A stretch of 41,530 nt of DNA from CAZZBK01 sp964652155 (GCA_964652155.1 CAZZBK010000034.1:1-41530), one strand, 5' to 3'; positions 8,030 to 16,148 are shown, counted from the stretch's first letter. Notes: generated from the sequence alone by a model not told the origin. A program made the numbers and translations.

Positions 8030-8658
8030 AACTCCGCTCCGCCACCCCAAACGCACATGACTGCGGCGGCGCGACAAGTGACCCCAAACGCTGGCCCCCC
8101 GCTCGACAAGGTGGTGTCCCTGGCTGACGGGTGAGCGCCGCGATCACTCACCGCGCACGAACTCATCGAAAGATTATAGGTTTTAACGCCCGGACAAACA
8201 ACCGAGGGTTTCCGGCCTGTGACGAGAGAAAAACCTGTAACCCAGAATTCATCGGTCACCGCGCGGCGAGAAATTCACCCTGCGCGCTCAGCTTCCCGCC
8301 ATCGCTACAGTCGCCATAGCCGTGCCATGTTCTATAGCGACTCCGCCCGGAGAGCCGCCAGGCTTCGTCCCCGCGGCTATTGAGGCTCAGATCGTTAATT
8401 TAAGCAGGACGACCAGCGGGAGTCCGATCATACCGGCCTCGCGTTGCTCGGCCTGTTAAGCTGATTATCTGAGGTTCAATAAGCGATCGCATCCAACTCG
8501 CGTCCTATCGCCAGCTTGAGACGATTCCGCCACGCACGCTCGCTAGAATCGTTACGTCACTTATTGCCAAGCCGCGCGTGGACATCGAGCCCGCCGCGAG
8601 TCGATATCGACAGCGGAATCATCGTCTCGGAGGACTCCCGTCGCGGAGTGTGCGAACC
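8030..8658. other. 629-base intergenic region between divergent genes
   Basis: This is the longest stretch without a supported gene. The left part contains the promoter at 8173-8201. The middle holds an imperfect inverted repeat, TCGCTACAG (8292-8300) facing CTATAGCGA (about 8332-8340). No tRNA-like T-loop, SRP RNA signature or start-stop frame with coding character was found. It may contain regulatory sites for both flanking genes or a small RNA. Confidence 0.5.
8173..8201 (-). promoter_or_regulatory. Sigma70-type promoter for the PAS-GAF-receiver gene
   Basis: On the minus strand, TTGTTT (8201-8196) is followed after 17 bases by a perfect TATAAT (8178-8173). Transcription would begin near 8166 and give a leader of about 135 bases ahead of GTG 8029. 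That leader can form a small hairpin from GGTGAG (8152-8147) and CTCACC (8135-8130). Confidence 0.6.
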
Positions 8659-8916
8659 ATGTGGCGTGCCTTTTTCATGGCCATCGGCATTTGTCTGGCG
8701 TTAGGGGGCTTCGAGAGCCTAGTGGTCGAGCGCGCCGTGCTTGCCTCGAAGCCGACGGGCAAAGAGAAGGAGTCGCTGTTTGGCCAGACGTTGCTCGTCA
8801 AACCCAAGCGCGAAGTGACCCCGCCCGACTGGATGCCCTGGAGCTTGCTCTCCAGCGGTGCCGTGACGATGCTCTACAGCACGACCTTGCGGGCTGGCGG
8901 CGGCGAAAAGAAGTAG
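8659..8916 (+). CDS. Conserved small membrane protein of planctomycete type
   Basis: 85 residues from ATG 8659, preceded by GGAG (8645-8648) at a spacing of 10. A longer frame from 8578 lacks such a site. The N-terminus MWRAFFMAIGICLALGGFESLVVERAVL is one membrane segment followed by an acidic residue and the start of a soluble stretch; a second weaker hydrophobic segment, WSLLSSGAVTMLYS, lies near the C-terminus. In between are KEKESLFGQ and KREVTPPDWMPW. I recall similar small proteins in many planctomycete genomes as hypotheticals, but no function is known to me. The stop is only 9 bases from the stop of the opposing coiled-coil gene. Confidence 0.75.
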   Translation: MWRAFFMAIGICLALGGFESLVVERAVLASKPTGKEKESLFGQTLLVKPKREVTPPDWMPWSLLSSGAVTMLYSTTLRAGGGEKK

Positions 8917-8925
8917 ACCACTCGA

Positions 8926-10593
8926 CTATTTGCCGCTGCGTAGCGAGTCGAAGTACTTTTTGGCATGCTGGCGATATTCACGCGGTAACGGCTGATTGGC
9001 CAGCGGGTCACTTTTGTCACCCGCCACGCTTTGCCACTCTTCCTGAATCGTCTGTTGGACTCGGCCTTTGGCGTTGGGGCCGTCAGCCGTCCCCGACACG
9101 AGCGCCGACCCCTGACCGACACGTTGCTTGGCCCGGCTGCTGTAGTTTGCGTCGGGCACGGCTTGCTCAGGGCGAAAGCCTTTGCCCTGTCCGCGACCGA
9201 TCCCGTCTCCCTGGCCGTTTCCATCTCCTTGAACGTTTCCCTCTCCACGACCCGCGCGTTGGCCGCGTGCTTGGCAATGCGTGCAGCCCTGCCCGAGGCA
9301 CTCTTTGCAGTGCATCGAGTCCTTGGCTTGGGCAATTTGATCGAGCGCGTCGCTCAGTAGCGGTGCCTCATCGAGCTGCTCGTTCATCTGCGAGAGCTGA
9401 TCGGCCAGTTGACCGAGTTGCTCAGCGGCCTGTTTGGCCTCACCCTGTCGCAACGACTTGGCCAGTTGACCGAGCGGATTCGCCAGCGACTTGAGATGTT
9501 CGTGCTGGGCGATTTTCTGTTCGAGCTTGTCGAGTTGCTGCCGCAATTGCTCGGCCTCGTCTTGGCGACCGGCCTGCTGAGCCTCGGCCAGACGCCGCTC
9601 AAGCTCTTGCTTGGCTTGTTGCTGCGCGTCGAGGGCCTGCTGAAGCTTTTGTTGCAACTGCTCCACTTGCCGCGCCAACTGTTCTTGCTGCGCGCGGTCC
9701 ATTTTGCCGGCGGCGAGTTGCTCGCGCAACGTGTTCAATTCGTGGGCGGCCTGTTTGAGATCCCCTTGCTGCATCGCCTCGATGGCCTTGTCGGCCGGTC
9801 CGCGTTGCATGTCCTTGAGCTGTTCGAGTTGTTGCCGCAACTGCTCGGCCCCAGCGGCCCCCTGTCGACGCTGCTCAAGCTCCTTGGCCAGATCGTTGAG
9901 CCGGACCAGGGCGTCTTTGCGATCGGCCGACGGTTGGCTCGACATCTCGCGGGCCTCGCGCTCCAATCGGGCGAACAACGCCTCGGCCTCCGTCAGGCCA
10001 CGCTCCTCGGCCTGTTGCTTGCGCTGCTCAAGTTGTTTGCGCACAGCCTCGGTCGACTTTTTGATCTGCAGTGTCTGTTGGGCGGCGGTTTCGAGAGCAC
10101 CGGCCAGGCTTGGGCTCACCGCCGGCTGCCAAAGCATAACGAGTCCAATGGCCAGCAATATGGGCATCAAGGGAAGGCAGACCCAACGCCCGAGCCGGAT
10201 CGGAAACTGTGGGGCGATCTCCAATCGCTCCAGGCGATACACGGCGTCTTGGATCAGCGCCTCTCCGGCGGGACTCTCGCGTTCGGTGCTGGTCAGCGAC
10301 AAGCTGCTCGAAAGCCGTTCGCGCAAACCGCAGCGGCGATCGATCTCGTAGGCTACATCGAGCGTCGAGCGTCGCGCCAAGTAAGTCCAGGTTACGGCTG
10401 CGAGCATGCCCAGCAGCGCGGCCCCACCAGCGAGTTGCTCCCACGGCCCGTCCCCCGCTTGCAGCTTGACAACCACGACCGCGACAGCAAAGAGCGCGCC
10501 GGCGGTAAACCAGCACCAACTCAAGCTCCACAAGAGATGCTGAGACAGCAGCCGACGCTGAGCCCGGCGAATTTGCAGATACAGCGTGTCCAT
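8926..10593 (-). CDS. Gln-rich coiled-coil membrane protein with a Cys4 knuckle
   Basis: 555 residues. Three membrane segments are visible at about 18-45, 57-73 and 137-157. From 165 to 425 the chain is an almost unbroken coiled coil very rich in Gln, Glu, Ala, Leu and Arg (for example EQLRQQLEQLKDMQ). At 428-440 lies HCKECLGQGCTHC, a CxxC-x4-CxxC zinc knuckle like half of a DnaJ zinc finger, followed by a Gly/Gln/Arg-rich low-complexity segment (about 443-472). The C-terminal 60 residues contain NYSSRAKQRVGQGSALVSGTADGPNAKG and a conserved-looking end, PLPREYRQHAKKYFDSLRSG. The end motif is similar to that of DUF4175-like and other large planctomycete coiled-coil proteins, where it precedes a hyphen-like membrane complex; function unknown. 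Confidence 0.75.
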   Translation of the reverse strand: MDTLYLQIRRAQRRLLSQHLLWSLSWCWFTAGALFAVAVVVVKLQAGDGPWEQLAGGAALLGMLAAVTWTYLARRSTLDVAYEIDRRCGLRERLSSSLSLTSTERESPAGEALIQDAVYRLERLEIAPQFPIRLGRWVCLPLMPILLAIGLVMLWQPAVSPSLAGALETAAQQTLQIKKSTEAVRKQLEQRKQQAEERGLTEAEALFARLEREAREMSSQPSADRKDALVRLNDLAKELEQRRQGAAGAEQLRQQLEQLKDMQRGPADKAIEAMQQGDLKQAAHELNTLREQLAAGKMDRAQQEQLARQVEQLQQKLQQALDAQQQAKQELERRLAEAQQAGRQDEAEQLRQQLDKLEQKIAQHEHLKSLANPLGQLAKSLRQGEAKQAAEQLGQLADQLSQMNEQLDEAPLLSDALDQIAQAKDSMHCKECLGQGCTHCQARGQRAGRGEGNVQGDGNGQGDGIGRGQGKGFRPEQAVPDANYSSRAKQRVGQGSALVSGTADGPNAKGRVQQTIQEEWQSVAGDKSDPLANQPLPREYRQHAKKYFDSLRSGK

Positions 10594-10674
10594 GAGCTTG
10601 GTCCAGCGAGCAGCGAACGCCCAGTCAAACCGTCCAGCGGTGCTTCCCTCAGTGTACCGCAGAATGTTCGGCAG

Positions 10675-10702
10675 GTGAAACCGTGTCGCGACAGGGTATA
10701 AT
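10675..10702 (+). promoter_or_regulatory. Probable sigma70 promoter of the DCC/signal peptidase unit
   Basis: GTGAAA (10675-10680), 16 bases, then a perfect TATAAT (10697-10702). Transcription would start near 10710 and give an 85-base leader to ATG 10795. The -10 box is strong and the -35 box matches four of six consensus positions. Confidence 0.5.
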
Positions 10703-10794
10703 TGTCAGACCAAGGAAGCGAATGGACGTGGGGACCAAAATCGTTGTTAAGTCCACGGCCTGAGGGCGGTTATCCTGAGGAAGGAAACAATATC

Positions 10795-11235
10795 ATGTCG
10801 ATCAAACTGACCCCCTCCGCTCCCGTGACGCTCCCCGCTCCCGAGGCTCGCCCAGACGCCTCGATCGTGATCTACGACGGTCAGTGTCGATTTTGCCGCG
10901 CCCAGGTCGAACGTCTGCATCGTCTCGACACGCGCGGGACCCTGGCGTTCTTGTCGCTCCACGACCCCGCGGTGATGCGTCGTTGGCCCGACCTCAGCCA
11001 CGACGACCTCATGCAGCAGATGTATGTCATCGACCCGCAGGGTGGACGACACGCCGGGGCCGAGTCGCTCCGGTACCTGTCGCGGCGGTTGCCACGCTTG
11101 CGTTGGTTGTCACCGTTGCTGGGCATCCCTTTTAGCATGCCGCTGTGGCGCTTCCTGTACCGTCACGTTGCCCGGCGGCGATATTGGTTTGGCCGGGTCC
11201 AGACCTGCGAGGACGGCGCGTGCTCGCTGCACTGA
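10795..11235 (+). CDS. DCC-family thiol-disulfide oxidoreductase
   Basis: 146 residues from ATG 10795, preceded by GAGGAAGGA, the best Shine-Dalgarno in this part of the window. The DCC (DUF393) signature is clear: IVIYDGQCRFCRAQVERL at about residues 22-39, with the CxxC pair in DGQCRFC. Then come the LDTRGTLAFLSLHDP and DLMQQMYVIDPQG blocks and the C-terminal LPRLRWLSPLLGIPFSMPLWRFLYRHVARRRYWFG segment, which is hydrophobic and usual for the family. Members are predicted thioredoxin-fold redox proteins, but the substrate is unknown. The neighbour downstream starts within or just after this gene, so it shares a transcript with a signal peptidase whose Cys-rich insert may be a relevant target (inference). 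Confidence 0.88.
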   Translation: MSIKLTPSAPVTLPAPEARPDASIVIYDGQCRFCRAQVERLHRLDTRGTLAFLSLHDPAVMRRWPDLSHDDLMQQMYVIDPQGGRHAGAESLRYLSRRLPRLRWLSPLLGIPFSMPLWRFLYRHVARRRYWFGRVQTCEDGACSLH

Positions 11236-12494
11236 ATCGAGTTCAGCCGATCGACACGATGCGGATGCTCGTTGACGTCAGCTGGGGAATCGCGCTGGCC
11301 TACCTGCTAGCCACCACTTGGCTCGTCGAGCCGATGCACGTCGTTGGCTCGTCGATGGCTCCAGCCCTGCGAGGAGCCCATGCCGATGTGACATGCGCGG
11401 TCTGCCTGACTCGGTTCAGCATTGGGCTCGACGACCCAGCGAGCGATTTTCGCGCCGCCGTTTGCCCCTGCTGCGGAGACCACGGCCAGCGGTTGGATCA
11501 ATCGCCCGTCACGGCCGCCGACCGCTTGTTGGTCAACCGTTCGGCGTGGCTAATGCGTCGGCCCACGCGAGGCGAGGTCGTCGCGCTACGACAGCCGCAG
11601 CGCTCGAGTAGCTTGGCCGTAAAACGGATCGTGGGATTGCCAGGCGAGTCGATCGAGATTCGTCACGGCGATGTGTTCATTAACGGTCAGCGCTGGCGCA
11701 AGACGCTCGCCGAGCAGCAAGCGGTCGCCATTCGCGTGGCCGACTCGACTCATGCGCCGCCGAGCGACATTCCACCGGCCGTGCATTGGGTCTCGTCGAG
11801 CATGGCTGGCCAAGAGCGAATGACGCTGTGGGTCGAGGGGCAGCGGCTCACCGATCGGCGGCAGTTCAATGCCGGACCGCTCAGCGATACGCTCGTGGAC
11901 AACCAGAACCGACCGGTCGTCGGCTCGGCGGCGGTCGTCGATCTGCACTTGGTCATGCGGGTCGTGCTAGATCACACCGGTGCGCGAAAAATCGTGGCCC
12001 GGCGAGACGACGCGCGACCGTTCACCTTTGAACTCTCACCCCAGGGGGTGTCGCTTTACGACCCAATCGGCACACTGCTAGCAAGGGCTGATCAAAACGT
12101 TGCCTGGGGACGCGCGTGCGAAGTGACCGTGTCGCTCTTCGATGCGCAGTACCTGCTAGCACTCGATGGCCAGACCGTGCTCTCATGGGCCGACGAGCAT
12201 GAGCCCGACGCGCCAACCACGCAGCGTCCGTTGAGCCTCGAGGGCTCGCAGGAGGATTGGAATGTGAGCCGCTGGGAGTTGTTTCGCGACGGGTATTACA
12301 GTGATTGGCCGGGGGCTTGGCCCAGTTGGGGGAGCGGCACCGCGTGCGTGTTAGGCCCGGACGAGTATTTCGTGCTCGGCGACAACAGCCGTGTGTCGAT
12401 CGACTCGCGCGCGCGGAGTTTTGGCCCCGTCGCGGGAGACCTGCTGCTGGGAAGCGCCATTACGGTTGCTTGGGCCCGGCGAACCGACCGATGA
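11220..12494 (+). CDS. Signal peptidase I-like protein with Cys-rich and beta-rich inserts
   Basis: 424 residues if GTG 11220 is used: GAGGA lies at a suitable distance, and it overlaps the DCC gene by 16 bases. ATG 11259 is the alternative and leaves the domain intact. Order: one membrane helix (about 19-36); EPMHVVGSSMAPAL with catalytic Ser45; a ribbon-like insert with Cys59/Cys62 and Cys82/Cys84/Cys85; DRLLVNR; LAVKRIVGLPGE with catalytic Lys135; FINGQRW; then about 220 residues of beta-rich sequence that do not belong to the S26 core; and finally LGPDEYFVLGDNSRVSIDSR, the box E. So the core is split twice. It would cut signal peptides at the outer face of the inner membrane. The serine and lysine are present, so it should be active. 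It is followed 87 bases downstream by a second member. Confidence 0.85.
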   Translation: MLAALNRVQPIDTMRMLVDVSWGIALAYLLATTWLVEPMHVVGSSMAPALRGAHADVTCAVCLTRFSIGLDDPASDFRAAVCPCCGDHGQRLDQSPVTAADRLLVNRSAWLMRRPTRGEVVALRQPQRSSSLAVKRIVGLPGESIEIRHGDVFINGQRWRKTLAEQQAVAIRVADSTHAPPSDIPPAVHWVSSSMAGQERMTLWVEGQRLTDRRQFNAGPLSDTLVDNQNRPVVGSAAVVDLHLVMRVVLDHTGARKIVARRDDARPFTFELSPQGVSLYDPIGTLLARADQNVAWGRACEVTVSLFDAQYLLALDGQTVLSWADEHEPDAPTTQRPLSLEGSQEDWNVSRWELFRDGYYSDWPGAWPSWGSGTACVLGPDEYFVLGDNSRVSIDSRARSFGPVAGDLLLGSAITVAWARRTDR

Positions 12495-12581
12495 CTCGGA
12501 ACCACTTTTCAAGTTCTCTCGCCTCGGCGAATCCGTTATATTCGCGGACCCACCGTCACCTCTGCCGCGATTCAAGAGCTT

Positions 12582-14297
12582 ATGTCCCCGACCACGAAGC
12601 AGCCCGAGACGACCACCCACGAGACGCCGATCAACGAAGGCTTTCGCGAGACCGTCGAGTCGATCGCCATTGCCTTCGTGCTCGCGTTTTTGTTTCGCAC
12701 CTTCGAGGCCGAGGCGTTCGTTATTCCGACCGGCTCGATGGCGCCGACGCTCATGGGACGCCACTACGACCTCGAGTGCCCGCAGTGCAAATACCCTCTA
12801 CGGGTCGGCGCGAGCGAAGAGAACGAGGACGAACCGGGCGGCGGCCGGGTGCAGTACATCAAGAAGTGCCTCTGCCCGAACTGCCGTTACGAACTGGACG
12901 TGTCCGCGCCCGCGGGGCGCGATGGTCCGTTGCCCCCCTCGTATAACGGCGATCGGATTATCGTCTCGAAGTTCCCTTACGAGTTCAGCGACCCCCAGCG
13001 TTGGGACGTGGCCGTGTTTCGCTATCCGGCCACGGCCAAGGTGAATTACATCAAGCGGATTGCTGGCTTGCCGGGCGAGACCGTGCGCATCGAGCGTGGC
13101 GATATCGCGGTGCAGCCGCGCGGCGAGCAGCAATTTCAGATGGCGCGCAAACCGCCGCACAAAGTGTTGGCCATGTTGCAGGTCGTCTACGACGAAGATT
13201 ACCGGCTGCCGTGGCTCGAAGAGCGCGGCTGGCCATCGCGGTGGACCGGCGAAGGGACGCCGGACGGCTTCGAGCGCGTCGACAACCCACACCGCTTCGG
13301 CATGAAAGGCGCTCAGGCAATGACCTGGCTGCGCTACCGTCACTGGGTGCCGCAAATCGCCGACTGGACGCATCTCCGCGCGGGTCCGCTGCCGGCGGCC
13401 GTTCGACAAGAGGTGGCGCGTCGCGGGCCGATGCTCATCAGCGACTTTTACGATTACAACAGCCGCAGCCCGACCTCGAGCAGCTACGATTACGACCTGG
13501 ACTATTTGGGCCGCCATTGGGTGGGCGACTTGGCACTGGAATGCGAACTGCACGTCGACGGCACGCAGGGGGACGTCACGCTCGAACTGGTCGAGGGGGG
13601 ACGCGCCCATCAGTGCATGTTCAATCTCGAAACCGGCGCGGCGACCTTGCGCATCGCCGGGCTCGATGACTTCAAACCGCAGGCAAATACCGCAGTGCGT
13701 GGCAAGGGGATCCACCGCGTCCGCTTCGCCAACGTCGACGATCAACTGCTGCTCTGGGTCGACGACAAGCTCGTGCACTTTTCGGCTCCCACCAGCTTCG
13801 GGCCGTTGCCGTTCTCCGCTCCGCAGCGGATCGAAGGCAACCATGATGGCGATTGGTCGCCGGCAAGCGTGGGAGCGCGAGGCGCGGACGTGAAGGTCGA
13901 TCACCTGCGCGTGTTGCGCGATGTGTACTATGTAGCCAACGAAGGTGAGGGGCGCGCCGTCGCCGAGTCGAACGAGCCTGGCGCGGTGCCCGCCTATTTC
14001 ACCGGCGGTGAGTTTCCCTTGCCGTACAACTCGGTCAAATTCGAGCTACATGAGGATGAATTTCTCGTGCTGGGGGACAACAGTCCCAAGAGCAAGGATA
14101 GTCGTTTGTGGCATGCCCGAGACGAGCTGAACCGCCGCGAGTATTTCGTCAAGCGCGATTTGCTCATCGGCAAGGCGATGTTTGTCTACTGGCCGCATGG
14201 CTGGGCACCCGACTGGGCCTTCGAGATCAATCGTTTCGGGCTGCGCCTGCGGCTCCCGTTCTATCCAAATTTTCGTCGGATGAAATTTATTCACTGA
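12582..14297 (+). CDS. lepB: Signal peptidase I with large inserts
   Basis: 571 residues, about twice the size of E. coli LepB's catalytic region. N-terminal helix at about 21-40 (TVESIAIAFVLAFLFRTFEAEAF), then IPTGSMAPTL with catalytic Ser52. Between boxes B and C is a zinc-ribbon-like insert with CPQC (66-69) and CLCPNC (96-101). DRIIVSK follows, then YIKRIAGLPGE with catalytic Lys158. About 300 residues of insert come next: a region with many Trp and Tyr, then a beta-sandwich-like part (LALECELHVDGTQGDVTLEL, LLLWVDDKLVHFSAP), which resembles laminin-G/DUF1080-type folds. The end holds FLVLGDNSPKSKDSRLW, box E. It is a type I signal peptidase acting at the outer face of the membrane. It is a paralogue of the preceding gene, with which it shares the same two insert positions. 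Confidence 0.9.
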   Translation: MSPTTKQPETTTHETPINEGFRETVESIAIAFVLAFLFRTFEAEAFVIPTGSMAPTLMGRHYDLECPQCKYPLRVGASEENEDEPGGGRVQYIKKCLCPNCRYELDVSAPAGRDGPLPPSYNGDRIIVSKFPYEFSDPQRWDVAVFRYPATAKVNYIKRIAGLPGETVRIERGDIAVQPRGEQQFQMARKPPHKVLAMLQVVYDEDYRLPWLEERGWPSRWTGEGTPDGFERVDNPHRFGMKGAQAMTWLRYRHWVPQIADWTHLRAGPLPAAVRQEVARRGPMLISDFYDYNSRSPTSSSYDYDLDYLGRHWVGDLALECELHVDGTQGDVTLELVEGGRAHQCMFNLETGAATLRIAGLDDFKPQANTAVRGKGIHRVRFANVDDQLLLWVDDKLVHFSAPTSFGPLPFSAPQRIEGNHDGDWSPASVGARGADVKVDHLRVLRDVYYVANEGEGRAVAESNEPGAVPAYFTGGEFPLPYNSVKFELHEDEFLVLGDNSPKSKDSRLWHARDELNRREYFVKRDLLIGKAMFVYWPHGWAPDWAFEINRFGLRLRLPFYPNFRRMKFIH

Positions 14298-14308
14298 GTG
14301 ATCGTCGT

Positions 14309-14383
14309 CCGAAAAGGGGTCAGCTATCGTTGCCGGAACGGCCCAAAGGGTGCTTCGCACAACGGTACCTGACCCCTTTTCGG
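14309..14383. repeat. Palindromic intergenic repeat with GGGGTCAG/CTGACCCC ends
   Basis: The arms CCGAAAAGGGGTCAG (14309-14323) and CTGACCCCTTTTCGG (14369-14383) are perfect inverted copies of 15 bases. The 45-base interior contains smaller hairpins, CGTT/AACG around 14329-14341 and GTGC-TTC-GCAC (14350-14360). The unit lies between the stop of the second signal peptidase and the LptB gene. The GGGGTCAGGTACC-type core is, as I recall, frequent in planctomycete genomes and resembles REP-like elements mobilised by Y1 transposases. No transposase is present here. Confidence 0.85.
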
Positions 14384-14420
14384 GACGCGCGACATGCGAT
14401 CGACATGGAGGTTGATGCGT

Positions 14421-15170
14421 ATGAATATGCTAAGCGTGGAAGGCCTGGTCAAAATCTATGGACGTCGGCGGGTCGTCGACGGCGTCAGTTTCGAGGTCGA
14501 GCCGGGACAAATCGTCGGCTTGCTGGGGCCCAACGGCGCGGGCAAGACGACCAGCTTCCGCATTGCCTGCGGCATGATCGCCCCCAATGCCGGTCGCGTG
14601 TTTCTGCAAGGGGTCGACGTCACCGATTGGCCCATGTATCAACGAGCCCGCGACGGCGGCATGGGCTATTTGGCCCAAGAGTCGAGCGTGTTTCGCAAGC
14701 TGTCGGTCGAGAACAATCTGCTCGGCATGATGGAAATGCTCGGCTTCGACAGCCGCACGCGCAAACGCCGCTGCGATGAACTGCTCGAGCAGTTCAATAT
14801 CACGAAGCTGCGAAAATCGTTGGCCTTGTCCCTCTCCGGCGGCGAACGACGCCGACTGGAAATCGCCCGCTGCTTGGTCTCCGAACCGAAATTGATTCTG
14901 CTCGACGAGCCGTTCACGGGCATCGACCCGGTGACGATTGCCAGCATTCAGGACATCATTCGCGGGCTGCGCGACGCGGGTATTTCGATCCTGATTACCG
15001 ACCACCAAGTGCGCGAGACGCTGCAAATCACGGATCGCAGCTATGTCATTCGGGCCGGTCAGGTGTTGTGTCACGGCAAGCCATCGGAGGTGATCAACAA
15101 TCCCGAGGCGCGCAAGTATTACTTCGGCGAAGGGCTCGATTTCGGCTGGGGCGCGGATCAGGCCGCATAA
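14421..15170 (+). CDS. lptB: ABC transporter ATP-binding protein, LptB type
   Basis: 249 residues from ATG 14421, nine bases after GGAGG (14407-14411); in-frame ATGs at 14394, 14415 and 14427 are alternatives. Walker A is GPNGAGKTT (36-44), then the Q-loop region GYLAQESSVFRKLSV, LSLSGGERRRLEIARCL signature, LILLDEPF Walker B and ITDHQVRETL switch histidine. The QESSVFRKLSVENN and DHQVRETL strings are typical of LptB, which powers lipopolysaccharide transport from the inner to the outer membrane. The transmembrane partners LptF/G and LptA/C are not in the window. Its position after two signal peptidases supports an envelope-biogenesis role, but the repeat at 14309-14383 separates them. Confidence 0.9.
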   Translation: MNMLSVEGLVKIYGRRRVVDGVSFEVEPGQIVGLLGPNGAGKTTSFRIACGMIAPNAGRVFLQGVDVTDWPMYQRARDGGMGYLAQESSVFRKLSVENNLLGMMEMLGFDSRTRKRRCDELLEQFNITKLRKSLALSLSGGERRRLEIARCLVSEPKLILLDEPFTGIDPVTIASIQDIIRGLRDAGISILITDHQVRETLQITDRSYVIRAGQVLCHGKPSEVINNPEARKYYFGEGLDFGWGADQAA

Positions 15171-15206
15171 TTGCCGTTGCGACAGCACGAGTGCCCTGCC
15201 CGAAAT

Positions 15207-16076
15207 TCACGAGCGCGACAGCTTCGCGAGCAATCGTTGCCGCACATAGCTGCGCAGGAACAGGTAGCCGACGGCGACGATGGCCAGCAAGGGCAAGACG
15301 ATCGTCCAGTTGGCGTTCTTGGCCACCTCCTGCGCCACGGGCTGCACGACCTTCTCGGCCACGGCGCTCGTCAGTTGCACGGTGCCATCGATGAAGGGCT
15401 GTGGATCGGCGAGAAACGCGGCCAGAGCGGCAGTGACGGCCAATCCACGCTTGTTACGCCAGATGAATTCCATGCCTGCATCGCCGTATTGCCTCACGAC
15501 GGTCAGCAACTCATCGGTCCGGCCGATCTGCTGGAGCGTGCCGTCTTCGGCGAGGATGGCGAGTCGGCGACCATTTTGGGGCGAGACGGTCTTCAATGCC
15601 TGGGCGGCCGAAGAGCCGAGCGACTCGATAAGCGGCTCGGCAATCTCGCCCTGCTTGATGAGCGCTTCGGCTGCGTCGTCACCGTACTTCGCGGCGATCG
15701 ACAGCCGGCTGGGCTTGGCGACCACCCACGCCGCGTCGTCGCCGTAGCGCGACAAGAGCCGCACGGCTTGCACGCCTTGCACGCCCGCATCGTCGACGAG
15801 TTGCAGCGCTCGGGGTCCGACTCGCTTGACGGCCGCGAGACCGTCGTCGCCGTACTTCAAGGCGAGCGCCTCGATTTTCTGGCTCATCGTTTCGAGCCCC
15901 TGCTCGGAAACTTCCTGGCCAAACTTCCGCAGCACCGTCTCGATGGTCTCTTTGAGCGCCGCGCCGCTCACGCCGGCCAGCGTCTCCGCGGCGAGCGCCA
16001 GCAGCAGGCAACTCGTTAACAACAGTCGGCTTGGCATGAGCGTTGCTCGCTGGATTGGCTTCATAAATGATTGCAT
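15207..16076 (-). CDS. Secreted, C-terminally anchored protein with YGDD repeats, unknown function
   Basis: 289 residues from ATG 16076; GAGGAAG is seven bases upstream. It has a signal peptide (SRLLLTSCLLLALAAETLAG, about 16-35), an amphipathic helical body and a C-terminal membrane segment (about 257-275) followed by a basic tail (RSYVRQRLLAKLSRS). The body repeats a short motif: KYGDDGLAAV at 74, RYGDDAAWVV at 110, KYGDDAAEAL at 130 and QYGDAGMEFI at 196, each at the end of a helix. I do not recognise the family. The topology suggests an extracytoplasmic domain tethered to the inner membrane. It is the last gene of the five-gene cluster that includes the papain-like peptidase. Confidence 0.75.
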   Translation of the reverse strand: MQSFMKPIQRATLMPSRLLLTSCLLLALAAETLAGVSGAALKETIETVLRKFGQEVSEQGLETMSQKIEALALKYGDDGLAAVKRVGPRALQLVDDAGVQGVQAVRLLSRYGDDAAWVVAKPSRLSIAAKYGDDAAEALIKQGEIAEPLIESLGSSAAQALKTVSPQNGRRLAILAEDGTLQQIGRTDELLTVVRQYGDAGMEFIWRNKRGLAVTAALAAFLADPQPFIDGTVQLTSAVAEKVVQPVAQEVAKNANWTIVLPLLAIVAVGYLFLRSYVRQRLLAKLSRS

Positions 16077-16148
16077 GACTCGCTTCCTCTAGCCGGTCCC
16101 TTGGGGGGACCGGTTCACACACCGATGCAATGGTCTTGTTCGTTGCCA

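Noticed and set aside
8131..8319. A 62-residue frame in the long intergenic region
   Set aside because: No Shine-Dalgarno, no hydrophobic or domain pattern, and it crosses the promoter of the opposite gene.
8030..8658. A tRNA or SRP RNA in the long gap
   Set aside because: No T-loop GTTCRA with flanking pairing stems, and no SRP core motif were found.
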